This document shows, piece after piece, positions 11,673-23,459 of a stretch of DNA of 64,000 nucleotides. Positions within the stretch are counted from its first letter, which is position 1; each line of letters starts with the position of its first letter. The position numbers and the translations under genes were made by a program. The stretch lies in assembly GCF_963855985.1 (NCBI RefSeq), contig NC_087112.1:4652501-4716500 (forward strand), in the 5' to 3' direction. This DNA is from Ostrinia nubilalis (Eukaryota; Arthropoda; Insecta; Lepidoptera; Crambidae). Under the pieces are notes generated by a model, which saw only the letters and a list, made by a program, of their open reading frames with translations, had not been told where the DNA came from and made no database searches.

Positions 11673-13362
11673 TGTGTCGTCGGTTAATTACATAGTTCAA
11701 CAAATATATTCGAATGACCATGTTTAGCTACTAGTCATTTTATTCTTTCTCTTTGTAGGTTGTACATAATTTGCACTTTTTATAACGATTCTCTGCTCTC
11801 CAATATTAAACCATTTTACTGACACCATACTTGAAAAGTCAGTGTAACTTCAGTTACAATAAAGCACACGATGTAAGAAGAAGAAGATAATAATAATTCC
11901 CTCCAAAATGAAGTCTGTACGCGGTTCGATTTGATCTGTATTCATAAATTGTGCAGCACGATTTAGGTATAATTTAAATTCAGAAATACGCTTAAGTATT
12001 AGACATTCGATTGATCGGGGATCGGGGATCAACTGAATTAATTCGCATCGAGTGTCGTTTATTCCATCCAATATAATGGTCACGACTGAAGCTGTAAGCC
12101 ACGACGCGGTAAAATGTGGATATACAGGTTGTTTTATTGGCCAGATCGAAAACTGTCGAAAAAAAGGAATTTTTGAGATAGTTTTTGACAATATGAAAAT
12201 AATATTTTTGGAAAATAGATTTGAGTTTATGGAGAATATACTCATACTCATCCCATTATACTATACCAAATAATTAGGATGGTGTGACTTATAGAGACCA
12301 AAAGCAAAATAGTAGGTAATAATATCAAACTGTAAACTGACTCAGAACAAAGGAAGGAAAATACCTATGTATAATAGTAGGGTTTATTTTTAACATAATT
12401 CAACTATAAAATGTTTCTTACTTCTTAAATACCTGGCCATTTTATAGTAAAGTCTAGCTGACTGGCCCCTGGGAGATTATTTTCTATTTTTATCCAAGGA
12501 CGAATCATGCAAACTTGAGAAATTCATCCTGTATATGATTTGTAATTGCAATTTAACCAACCTAGTGGTTATTCTGGTCAAGGCTACACTTAAACCATTT
12601 ATTTCCATATTAGTGTTAGCACAGCTTTATATTCGAAAAATGAAGGTTTAAGTAAGAATATTTTGATTTCGCTGAACCTTAGGTAACGAAGATATTAATA
12701 GGAATATTTTTATTTCAATAAACAAAAAATACTTATAATTATAGTGGTCACAACTTTACATGACAAAATAGGTAGAGGAATTGTACTCGTAGTATACACG
12801 CCCTGAAAATTTTCCACTTTTGTTTCTTGTTGTGATGTGTAACAAATTAAGTCTCCTCTTTTTTGTGTCATTTATTTATTTCAAATAACAATTCAATACA
12901 CCCAACCCTATCAAATACATCGATAAATTCCGTCTTCAAATAAGTACCATTCCTATAAACCCCATTTAAACCGCATCTTACAATACACCTGCCTTATCTA
13001 CGAAAGTGCAGGAACCAACCCTACAGAAAGGGCGCGGGTGCGAAAGGCCCTTCCGACTAAAATTTAGTACACAATGTACATCAACAACAGAATAAAACTC
13101 GCTTTATTTATGACGGGGGTCCCCGAAAACCCTCTAACACTTAAAAAATAATTCACCTAGGAAATAGTGGGGTGTGGTGGACCCCGGAAATATACGGCTA
13201 TGAATTGTCATAACTTTTTAGGGTTAAACCTGTACACGTTACACGTGTACCTACCTACTATTAGCTGGTTAATATTACTACTATAGCTTACGTTTACGTT
13301 TCCGTTTTACGTCAACTCGTTAAGGCGATAGGTGAGGCAAAACTGCAAAATAGACCTCTCTT
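11673..13362. other. Intron DNA, nothing recognised
   Basis: It includes a minus-strand frame of 133 codons at 11850-12251 with no recognisable domain and AT-driven composition. No repeat boundaries are seen. Confidence 0.4.
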
Positions 13363-13683
13363 TGAATCCCTACTCCTCCTAAATGGATGATCCAAACAAG
13401 AAAAAAAAATATGTGTGAGATGTATAATATCTTAAACTAAAAAATTGTTGTTCGTTTTTTTTGTTACAACTATTAGTTTTGACAGAAAAAAATCTTAACT
13501 TTCTTCTAATTTCACCAAAGAAATTTCCTACTACTCCTAAACGGCTGAAGCGATTTTAATGATTCTTTCACCAAATGATAGAAAATTTAATTATCTAAAA
13601 AATTGTTGTTCATTTTTTTTCAAAAATAATGTATTACGTGTCATACATTCAAAATACCCTGTAATTTCCACGCGCGGGCCGCG
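13363..13683. repeat. ~161-bp tandem dimer
   Basis: Two consecutive units share CCTACTCCTCCTAAATGG / CCTACTACTCCTAAACGG and, later, CTAAAAAATTGTTGTTCGTT / CTAAAAAATTGTTGTTCATT, offset by about 161 bp. The wording (AAACGGCTGAAGCGATTTTA) resembles non-autonomous Helitron interiors of moths. Confidence 0.5.
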
Positions 13684-14024
13684 CGATAGCGGGAGCTCAG
13701 TCTTTCACTAGCGTTCGCACGGGGAGGCTGTGTCGCACATCGGCACGCTCCACTTCTTTGTTTTTCTATAAAGAATTTATAGCGCAGATGGTACACTCGG
13801 TACTCATAGTAGTTCGGCGGCTGAATGAAAGTGATCTAAGTATTTACTACGTCATTTTAAATATGTATAGGTATTATAAAATGTTTAAGATAATTTAAAT
13901 ACATAGGTATACAAGATGCTGATTATCTATTTTTTCTAGATTTATTTGTCTGATTATCTATTTATTCTAGACTAGCGGCCGCCCGCGACTTCGTACGCGT
14001 GGATCCCGTTTTACCCCCTTCATC

Positions 14025-14560
14025 TATCTTACGCGGTTTAGATTTTTTCATACAAATGTTTTTTCCCGCTAACTCCCGTTCCCGTTGGAATTTAACAATA
14101 TCCTGTTGTAACTAAGCTTTAAGTTTACTAAGGTACCTGCATGCCAAATTTTAAGCGTCTAACTTACGCGGTTTAGATTTTTTCATACAAATGTTTTTTC
14201 CCGCTAACTCCCGTTCCCGTGAGAATTTTGCAATATCCTGTTGTAACTAAGCTTTAAATTTACTAAGGTACCTGCATGCCAAATTTTAAGCGTCTATCTT
14301 ACGTGGCTTAGATTTTTTCATACAAATGTTTTTTCTCGCTAATTCCCGTTCCCGTAGGAATTTTGCCATATCCTGTTATAACTAAGCTTTAAGTTTACTA
14401 ACGTACCTGCTTTCCAAATTTCAAGCGTCTAACTTAAGCGGTTTAGATTTTTCATACAAAAGGATTTTCCCGCTAATGCCCGTTCCCGTGGGAATTCCTA
14501 AGTATCCTATAACCTGCCCAGGAGTATGAAGAATAATTGTACCAAGTTTCGTTAAAATCC
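14025..14560. repeat. Four ~135-bp tandem units inside the Helitron
   Basis: Each unit contains TTACGCGGTTTAGATTTTTT (with variants), CCCGTTCCCGT, AACTAAGCTTTAA and TTTAAGCGTCT. The first three units are about 90% alike by eye. The fourth diverges after CCCGTTCCCGTGGGAATT. Confidence 0.85.
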
Positions 14561-14591
14561 GTCAAGTAGTTTTTGTTTCTATAAGGAACAT

Positions 14592-14592
<1 letters not shown>

Positions 14593-14634
<42 letters not shown>
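14593..14634. repeat. (CAGA)n microsatellite
   Basis: About ten tetranucleotide units inside the Helitron, as in other members of this moth Helitron group. Confidence 0.9.
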
Positions 14635-14636
<2 letters not shown>

Positions 14637-14807
14637 AATTTAACTGATTGCATTTTTGGCATCAGTATCGATCACTAATCACCCCCTGATTTGACCTCTC
14701 TACAGATTTATTATAAGTATAGATTTATTATATACTTCGAGATATACATAGGGATTTTTTTATTATGTATTAGTAGGTAATAATAATAAAACAACGCACT
14801 TAGGTAT

Positions 14808-15049
14808 CATCATCATCAGCCCTTTACAGTCCACTGCTGGACTATGAGCCTCCTCCACTATAGTGGAGGGTTTTGCCATAATCTCCACGCTAGGCAGGCG
14901 GGTTGGAGATCGCAGTTTAAAAGATTGATGTTTTTCAGAGAGCGCTGCTGCCCATTCTCTGTTTGATGTGTAGTCCCTAAGTCGCCTCTTACGACACCCG
15001 CGGGAAGAGTAGGGGTTGGTGACAAATGTATTCTACTCTGCCGTCACCA
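14808..15049 (-). mobile_element. LINE/SINE-type insertion with 11-bp TSD
   Basis: This 242-bp insertion is flanked by CACTTAGGTAT at 14797-14807 and 15050-15060. The (ATG)n tail lies at the left (ATCATCATCATC), so transcription is on the minus strand. The core differs from the RTE copies: CAGTCCACTGCTGGACTATG and AAGTCGCCTCTTACGACACC. It is a separate retrotransposed family sharing the tail type. Confidence 0.8.
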
Positions 15050-15060
15050 CACTTAGGTAT

Positions 15061-16835
15061 AGGAAATCACAAGACAACAAAAAATACCTACAAAGGATTA
15101 TTTAAATTCTGTAAATCTGTAATTAACAAAACCGTATTTTATTAATTTCTTGGAAACTATCACATCACTTTTGTGCATTTTGCGTTTCGATTGGTAATTA
15201 ATCTACAGGGTACCCCGTTTGGTATATTGGTTTTGGTTGGTATGAGTTTTTTTTTTATCTCATTGGTCTCCACAAAAACCCAGGGAATTTTCGATTCATC
15301 CAGCTCAATTATCTCGTCGCGAATAAGGTCAGGTAAATTGATAGGTACCACCTATTTTGATCCCTGATAATAATATATAAAATATACCTACAGGTGTTTG
15401 GTAGAACGTTAGACAAACTTCGTATGTAAGGTTATTTTGAATAAAGGTTTACCCATTTCACCCTAAATGAGCTACTTTTTTTATTGATATTTTTATAAAA
15501 AAAAAAATCCGAAATTTTACCTAAAACTGCTTCTTTTTTTGTCGCGTTTTCAACCGATTTTTTTTATTTGGTATGAAGATCCAATATGTCTTTACTCTAA
15601 TAAAAACATTTTATATCCAGATAATGATTGGATAGCTAATTACGAGCAGTCAAAGTTTAACAAAAGTATAAAACACGATAAAAAACATAACTTGAAATTG
15701 ATTAAAAAAATGAAAATATGTGTGTTAGTAGATTGTTTTTAAGATCATTAAAAACATCTAATTATCTCTTCTTTCCAACGATAATAACTAAATATCACTT
15801 GTAGTAATTAGATATTGGATTTCAGGATGAAAATGTGAAAATAATACAAAAAAATATCCATCAAAAGTTTCTTCAAACATCTCCATCTTTTCTGATATAC
15901 TGTTTTTCATAGCTTTTTTATATGATTTATTTCAAAATCAAATCAAAAATAATAACCGCATAGAAAAAGAAGTCTGTTTTTGTATGTGGTTTGATTTACC
16001 CTCATATTGTCATAATGTTACATTGTAGTGGCGTTACCTCGACACACAGTATTCGTATTCGTACTTGACATGTAAATAAAAATGTCGCTCAATCCGTGTT
16101 TATCTATTTTAGTTGAAATGGAACGCAAAAATCTAAAATCTTATTTTTCTCTCGATTTTACCAAAAAATAATAACGGAGAAAGTAAAGTCTTAAATTGTA
16201 TTCGATGATCAAACATATTTTATTCAATGTTGACCGATATTTGACCAATATTTTGAATACCTGCACAGACAGACATTTACATTTAGGTAGGTACTCGTAC
16301 ACACACTTAAAAACTGTTTAGAAGCTCACTTAGACACACGAATATCGTCAGCTCAACTTTCAAACTGCTTAGGTATGTCCCTTTTTGCAAACTTTACAGG
16401 AGGAAATAACTGTTTATTTTTCATAGTTATGGTACTAATTAAAGTATAATGATGTCTAATTGAAATATAATCATTTATTTCAATTTTGTTTCAGTTTGAA
16501 AATATGCTGACGATAATTATTATTATTCTGTATAATGATTTATTTTCTTTTTTAAAATTCTGTTTTGAAACACAAAATAAGCATCGCAATTTTTTTTCGA
16601 TATGCGTAAATTAAAATCAAGTTAACATTCCCGTAGGCAGTTATGTTAGAATTGGCAGCGCTTCGCATCTGTATTCTGAGCGCACTTTGGTATCGGGCAA
16701 GAAGCGCGGGCGCGCGGCGAGTGGCTCGTTGTCTCGCTCTAATGCTCAAGGTCGTTCGGCCATGTAATCGCCTTAAAGATATTATGATTCAAGCAGGAAA
16801 AGCTACCACGAATTAAAAATATTTTTAGTTTCATC
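15061..16835. other. Intron DNA, nothing recognised
   Basis: Short frames on both strands at 15160-15367 and 15539-15742 show no domain. The composition is AT-rich throughout. Confidence 0.4.
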
Positions 16836-16925
16836 ATCATCATCATCATTTTCAGCCGCAGGACGTCCACTGCTGAACATAGGCCCACCCCAATGATTTC
16901 CAACATCGCCCGGTTGGTAACACTT
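16836..16925 (-). repeat. RTE 3' end fragment
   Basis: TCATCATCATCATCATCATT is followed by CAGGACGTCCACTGCTGAAC and TAGGCCCACCCCAATGATTT. This is the reverse complement of the (ATG)n-tailed RTE 3' end. The truncation point is near CCCGGTTGGTA. Confidence 0.8.
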
Positions 16926-17776
16926 TCCTGCTAAATTTTCGCTTAATTTTATGAATTTTTATGGTACAGTAACTCTATGCTCATTATCGTTGCAGTTTTA
17001 ATTTACAAATGAATATTTACACTGGTAGGTAAATGTGTTTTAATTTAATATTGAATTTCAATTGCGGAATTCATAATTGGACAAAATATTTCAGCATATT
17101 TACTTGCTCTTCTTTACTAATAATAATAATTACTGGAAGTTCAAAAAGTGATGTTATTTTTCCTTTAAAATTGCAACACTGAGAGAAAAAACGAAAATAT
17201 TTTTTTTGCACAACAACACTTCGCGCCCCATCTTAGGACATGCAAAAGCATTCATGGAAGCCATGCAACCGATCTCAATGACCATGGTTGAGTGTCTGGC
17301 ATTAAGTTACATACATTCGCAGGGTATCCTTGACGGTACAGGGTTCGAATCCATGAGAGGACCTATTTTAGGCTTTAAGGCTGTAGAGATAAGGAAAAAA
17401 TTTTTGTGTCTGACTGTAGAGGACGAAAGTGTCTCGAGTTTTTATGCACTTCGGTATGTGGCTATTAAATGTGAAAAAATGTCGGTATTGACAAGTTTTT
17501 TGAATGATCTAGATAAAATGACATTTTTTCACACAACAAGACTCAAAAACTTAGCTTTAATAAACCTAACTGATGAAACTTAGATTCTATATTACTATTT
17601 TTGTATTGCTTTAAAATTTCGAATGGGACATGTTCACATCATGTTTCATAATAATAAATGTTTGAATTTGAATTCTCTTTATCTGTACAACTATTAATTT
17701 CTCTCCACACTCAAGTGAAAAGAGCAATATTTCATAGTTACTTTACAGACCTTATAGTATTAATTCCAGAATATTC
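16926..17776. other. Intron DNA with a possible LINE 3' tail
   Basis: A 125-codon plus-strand frame at 17206-17583 ends KMTFFHTTRLKNLALINL. About 60 bases further on comes AATAATAAATGTTTGAATTT, which looks like a LINE 3' end. I do not recognise the protein. Confidence 0.3.
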
Positions 17777-18105
17777 ATAATGAGGAAGATGTAAATCAAA
17801 ATTTATTCCCCTTTTTCAGCCCTAACAAAAACTTTAAGCTAAAATAAGACTAACTGTGAAAATTTTTTGTTGATATCACGAAAATTGAATATTTTATAAG
17901 CAAATCAATATGGGAACGCGCGAAAACTGATAGCACCCCTGGAATACGGGCGGTGACGTCACACCGCTCGTTGGGCAACGACGGACGGGCGGCGCGGGTG
18001 CTAGCTGCGCTCTGTAAACTTATTTTCGTTCATTTCGATACATTTTTTATTTATATTAACCGTATCTGATGCCAACCAAATAATCTTCCGAAAGTAGATT
18101 TACTT

Positions 18106-18830
18106 ATGGTTGCGGATACTTTCAGAAAACATGCAAAGTACCTATATTATTGCAGAAATCCAAGTGCTAAAACTTGCAAGGTAAGTGAACCTATTATTAT
18201 GGATGCAATAAATAATTGAGTATTTAGTATTTACGCTTTTTGTAGTATTTGAGGTAGATTATAAAAGTTCTATCTAGTTTAAAAGTAAAAGTACTAGTGC
18301 TGTCAGTCAGATTGCTGTGGGTTATCGATAAAAAATAATACCCATCAATAATTTAGCAACGTTATGTCTTAATATTTTATTTTTACAGAGTTGGACGATC
18401 ACGTCCAGTCGTGTTATAGACTAACTATCCAACTATCGAATTATGGACATAATGTAATACTCGTAGGGTAAGTTCATTTGAAAAGACTATATCCGCAGTG
18501 TACAGTAAAAACAAGAGTTACTACACCTGAACACAAAGTTAGAGCTACGGCATATCATTGTACATTTGTTTGTGCTGAAGATAACGAATAAATTGGAAAA
18601 TCTGGAATGCGGAGTTTGTGCAGCAAGCAATGAAGAATGCAAACATACAATGGCATTAATTGGTTTTAAGGTTATATGTATAGACGTAGTGAAGATCCCG
18701 CTTGTACCGAAGTAGCGTGCTATTGGAGGAAACCAAAACTGTTGTGCAAGTTGGATCTCAGCTAAAATTTATTAAAGTCAAAGATATGAACTATACAAGG
18801 CAGTATCAAAAATATATGTGTCAGTAGTAC
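18106..18830 (+). pseudogene. Relic of a spliced transposon gene with a CxxC...CKH motif
   Basis: The first open segment starts ATGGTTGCG, runs 25 codons to TGCAAG and ends at a consensus donor GTAAGT (18181). A second segment follows an acceptor near 18388, and a third follows TATCCGCAG near 18499. The third segment reads KVRATAYHCTFVCAEDNE. After a frameshift come ECGVCAASNEECKHTMAL and MYRRSEDPACTEVACYWRKP. That combination (cysteine-rich CKH motif, RRSEDP, CYW.K) is one I remember from a large family of repeated arthropod proteins of unknown function. Several stops and frameshifts show it is dead. Retained introns mean it was not copied through mRNA. Confidence 0.5.
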
Positions 18831-19126
18831 TACCACCATAACCATCTGACACAAAGATCAGTCCATCGGGCTTGATGATTTTTTTTGTTCACTTTAAAAA
18901 GTTATTAGTGTACACTTTGTAACTTTCTATGGAATCAGTGTACGATCATGAATCGGAAGTAAGGTACAGTCTGTTTTGTCACAGTTAAAACTGGTTTCTA
19001 ACTCTATCGAGGGTCGTCAACGTTTTTCCTGATATTTATAGTTTGAGTCTGTTACGTCTTTCTTTTTCTGTTCTACTTGAATCTTCGTATATCTCGTCTT
19101 TATTTCTATTGCAGATAACTCTATTC

Positions 19127-19774
19127 GGCGTACTACGCTACGTGCCCTAGCTGCCCATTGCCATTTCAGCTTGCTAATCCGTCGGGCTATTAATCGTTTG
19201 TCTAAGGTAGACAATACTTGTCAACAATCGCGAGAATCAAGCTCCGAAACGAAACTGAGTAGGGCGCAGTTCGACATAAGCTTCATTTTGTTCGTATTCA
19301 TCCGAATGCCTACCTGTTCCGATATATTCGATTAAGGACTTTGAGCATTGTGCCGAGGTCTTCCAGCAACTCTGCCATGAGTGCCATGACCACAATATCG
19401 TCAGCAACGGTAGCGATAATTAATATGGCACCGCTGGAGAGACTGCAGCACTGCCCAAGTTTCGATCGAATCGAAGGCCTTCTTCTCATATTCCACGAAC
19501 GTCAAGCATAGTGGCAAGTTATACTCCTTCCTTAGTTTTCTGTATAACCTGCCGCAGCTCTGCCCCAGGCAGAAAGGTTCTGGAGTGGAGGCCACGTACC
19601 GGAAAACACAGCGTAGGACGTCCACCCACAAGGTGGACCGACGACCTGATAAAGATAGCAGGGAGGCGCTGGATGCAGGCCTCTACCAACTGTGCGATAT
19701 TATGTGGAAGTTATTGAAGGAGGTTCTATGTTCAGCAGTGGACGTCCTGTGGCTGAGATGACGATGATGATGAC
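19127..19774 (+). mobile_element. RTE retrotransposon with 5' inversion (twin priming)
   Basis: A perfect 13-bp target duplication, GATAACTCTATTC, lies at 19114-19126 and 19775-19787. Next to the right duplication is the normal plus-strand 3' end: VLEWRPRTGKHSVGRPPTRW, then TDDLIKIAGRRWMQAST, AGCAGTGGACGTC and an (ATG)n-type tail. From 19127 to about 19567 the element is inverted. On the minus strand it encodes FVEYEKKAFDSIETWAVLQ and ADDIVVMA-like wording, ending with RRISKLKWQWA next to the left duplication. The protein order is thus RT core, LKWQWA, VLEWRP, exactly what twin-primed reverse transcription leaves. Stops are present. Confidence 0.85.
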
Positions 19775-20600
19775 GATAACTCTATTCTAGAGTATTATTA
19801 TCTCTTTGACTTCTACAGGCGGATTGTCACAAGAATGAAAAGTATGTGTTAATACATTTTGTTCGTATAGATTTTTATCGATAACTCAAAGAAGCGACAA
19901 CATTATTTTACCACCATAAAACATAGTCAATAACAAGGGCTAAAGTAGGTAGAGAGTTTTTAGTATTGTCTTATTGTCTTTAAAGTTTCAAAGGATTCAA
20001 TTTACTTTTTAAGTAACCCATCTGCGTGCGTACCTCGTGTTTTGTTTCTCTATTTTTTTTCTACTGTTTCAAATAAAATGTCACTAAAATACTTTATAAA
20101 AAATTTGTAATGAAAAATATACAATGGTAGGTGTTTTGTCTTTAGGTAGGTACTCGCATTAAAATGATCTTTGCAATAATATCGACTGGTTTTTGTAGAT
20201 AACGCTTTCTCCCTTTTCGTTAACTTACACCATTTATGTATTTATCAGCTTTTCTTAGCTTTAAAAGTAATTTTCTGGGGCACTAACCATTGTATTAGTA
20301 TAAAAGGGTTACTATACAATATCTGCATGGTATTTTTTACTCCATAATTCTATAAAACTCGAAATGACTGTACGAGTCTATGAGCGCGCGAAGGAGCAAT
20401 GCCATCCCGGCGGAGGTAACGGGCGGTGTGACGTCACGCGCTAAATGGTCAAGTGCGAGTTGATTTTTAAAACATCCAACTTTGAATGCCCATAGAAAAT
20501 TCAGTTTTTGAGATATCGAAAAAATTCTTTCACTAATATTTTTTATATTTTATGTTTCATCTTTTTACATTATAAAATAATTACACTCATCTTCCTCATT

Positions 20601-23289
20601 CCACATAATCTTTTGTTAACCCAAAACCGGTATCACGTGAAATAAAAATATTTTCACGTGATTAAGTAACAACGCTATCAGGTATCGCGGTGTAACCCGA
20701 TACCGCCGCGGTCGGAACCGATACCAGCGGAATCATGCGGTCGTGGTTCGTGGCTTTTGGCTTCGTCCTTTGCAAAGGCTTTGCTTGTCTCGTTTTAAGC
20801 CGGAGTTTGGTGTACTGCGCAGTTATGGGTATAAATTAAGTGAATAATGGTTGGAATAAAGTTTTGTAGGTAAATTTGACTACATCCCTTAATACTCAAT
20901 CACGCTAAGCTTTAATAAGTCATAATAAATATCAAATTAATAACTACAGTTTTAAAGAAAACGTTGCGAACCTAATATTCTAAAAAACATTTGCTCTTAC
21001 AATCTGAAAACACAAAGCCTTAGTCTTATTTAGATACATTTATTTCACAAATTGTAAAGCCGCAATGAGAAAATGTGTTGTGGTGACGAAATGGTTTCAG
21101 CAATGACAGCGCGAAAAGCACCATTAAGCGTCATTTAGACATATCCAAAGAATACCTTTTAACTGGAACGCGTACATACACTTGTTGTTACCGCGTGAAT
21201 AACGTTATCGTTATGCGGAGCTGTTATTTTAACGACGGTACGCGAAGGTGTTTTGTGTTCACCCCGTCCCTATTTTTACGGAAAATGTACACGTTCCAAA
21301 TTCAAATGCTTCGCCATTTTGTAGCCAAAGCTACATTCGACGTTTAAAACTAAAAGATGCGTCTATAAAACTTAGAAAAAAATAGTAAACTAAACGCAGA
21401 AATAGAACGAAACCAACAATAAATATGAACTGGTATTTATTACAGTAGGCAGTGCAGCGGTTACGCCCACCGCGTAATATAGTGGTCACCATTAAAAAAG
21501 TAACGAGTTCGTTCACAATAAATAACTCCCGGCCATTATAATTATGGCGAACGAAATTCCTCTTATCACGCTCATATTTCACCAAAGACTCTAGCATTAG
21601 GTATAAATAGAAAATACCGTGGCCTCGTGAATTTCAAAAGTACGCCGCAGCAAAATTACTTTCTTTCAACTCGATTAAGTGATCATTACAAGAGCAAATA
21701 CCAGTTATAGCAGGAGGACAGGCTGGCACAAAATAAAAAAACACAGGAAATTGCGTGTGCTGTTAAAAAAATAAATGCGGGCGGGAAAAAGTGGCGGGAA
21801 AGCCGCACTTTTGACGTGACGTGTCGCCATCTTGGCACATCTTGAGTGTGACAAAACGTCGATGGAATCACGTATTTCGGTTTTCTCAAACAAATCGAGT
21901 GGGAATAAGTTTTTCTTTTATGATTTCCTTCAGTGGTAACTTCAAATAAAATACGATGTTTAAGGTAGTCGCTGGAACTGGATTTAGGTCAAGGAAAGGC
22001 AAATTATATCTTCAGACTTCCAGACGTACAAAGTTTGTTGAAAACATTGAGGGTACATTAAAATGTATAAAGTTGGAAACCAGAAATCTATTAGGGTTGT
22101 AATTGCGTTGGTTATTTTGTGATTTTGATTTTTTAGTTTTAATAGCGTTAGTTTTTTATGCATTTTCAAAGGTTTGTTTATAATGAGTATTAAAAGATCA
22201 AATAAGGTCTAAATGCTACGCAGGCCCTCTAGGTGTTCCATAAGATACGGAACCCTAAAAAGAACTTACAAATAATTAAACCATAAAAACTCCCAATCAA
22301 GAGAAACAGTCCAATAAGTTGTAATAATTTAACGCAACAAGCAACTGAAATGTAATTACTTTTGAACTTACGGAAAGGTTTTCAGTCTGTAATTAAATTA
22401 GCCAGTTGCAATCGCCCTGAAAACAAGTATCGATATTAAATGGAATCGATTCCGATTGGAAGGGTTCCGTAATCGAATTTTACGTTCCAATTGTTCCGAA
22501 TGATAGAAGTTTGAACTGAAGATAATAATGATGGCTTTGGCTGTAGTTAATTGTAACGAATTTATTTTTTAGCTATTGCTATGTACAAGTCTTACATAAT
22601 TTAAATATTGGGCCAATAATAGGATGGGTGAATGATTATGATGATTGTGATTCTATCATTTGATAGGTTACTGGTACATACAATATTTTGAAATGTTTTG
22701 ATTTAAAAAAAAAACTAGTAACGTAACTGTTACAATTTGAAGGCTCTAGGTTCGGACCCAAGAAAAAAAGCCGTAAATTTCCAATAGATCTCTTACATAA
22801 AAACAACGAAACACATAATCAGTAGAATTAAAATCAATAGTCACGCCAACTTCTAAACCAATGTGCCACAGAATATAACGGCACCGGTAAATACAAAGAA
22901 TAACGACCCAAGATCCCGCAGATTCAGAAAAAAGAAAAAGAAAAGGAAAAAATATTTTCCTTTTGTCACAGTAACATCACCACGCACTAATGTGTGAAAT
23001 AATATTTTCTTCGAAGCACGCGTCGCCGCCGGCTACCGAATCTTGAGGTAGGGGTGTTGAAATGTAGTGATGTTCTGTTTATCCTATTTTTTTATTCGAC
23101 TGAAGATTGGTGTTTGGACATCAAGTGCAGGCACAATCTAGGGTGACACAGTTGACCAGTCTGATTTTTGGTGCAAAATAGCATTAATTAGAATAGTAAC
23201 ATGACACATATTTGGGAAAGACGTAGGAAGGCAGGGAGATTTTTTAGATAACATCGTATCCAGAATTGATTTTGGTATTTTAATACAGG
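20601..23289. other. Intron DNA, nothing recognised
   Basis: A common moth repeat tail (TACGGAACCCTAAAAA) lies near 22246, and a short GC-rich patch at 20690-20830. No genes are seen. Confidence 0.4.
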
Positions 23290-23451
23290 CGTGGCGTGGG
23301 CAGGCCTCCTACTAGGTGGACCGACGATCTGGTAAAGGTCACGGGAAGAGCCTACGGATGCGGGCAGCGCAGAACCGTTCATTGTGGAAAACCTTGGGGG
23401 AGGCCTTTGTCTAGCAGTGGACGTCATTTGGCTGAAACGAACGAACGAACG
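23290..23451 (+). mobile_element. RTE 3' fragment, (CGAA)n tail, with TSD
   Basis: The core reads AGGTGGACCGACGATCTGG, GGGGGAGGCCTTTGTCTAGC and AGTGGACGTCATTTGGCTG, with tail ACGAACGAACGAACG. It is flanked by AATACAGG at 23282-23289 and 23452-23459. Confidence 0.85.
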
Positions 23452-23459
23452 AATACAGG

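Larger units (their letters stand above)
13972..14723 (-). mobile_element. Complete non-autonomous Helitron
   Basis: The element is on the minus strand. It starts TCTATACTTATAATAAATC (5' TC) at 14723 and ends at 13972 with a GC-rich 3' hairpin (CCACGCGTACGAAGTCGCGG) followed by CGGCCGCTAG. The flanking bases are A before TC and T after CTAG, the canonical A^T insertion of Helitrons. The interior carries about four tandem copies of a ~135-bp unit and a (CAGA)n run. There is no Rep/helicase frame, so mobilisation would need an autonomous partner. Confidence 0.85.
17777..20600. mobile_element. Decayed ~2.8-kb transposon with divergent long TIRs
   Basis: The left end AATGAGGAAGATGTAA is mirrored at the right end (reverse complement AATGAGGAAGATGAGTGTAA). 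Further matching blocks follow in the same inverted order: AAATTTTTTGTTGATATCAC against GAATTTTTTCGATATCTC, and a GC-rich block with GTGACGTCACACCG on each side (about 17949-17971 and, inverted, 20420-20440). The interior carries a spliced gene relic (18106-18830) and a later RTE insertion (19127-19774). No target duplication was found, and the superfamily is not assigned. Confidence 0.45.

Noticed and set aside
11850..12251. 133-codon minus-strand frame as a gene
   Set aside because: No recognisable domain, composition rich in Ile/Phe/Leu as expected from AT-rich DNA, an overlapping frame on the other strand, and no splice or poly(A) context.
16552..16749. Arg/Ala-rich minus frame near a GC-rich patch
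   Set aside because: 65 codons without a recognisable motif. The Arg/Ala bias follows from local GCGCG content.
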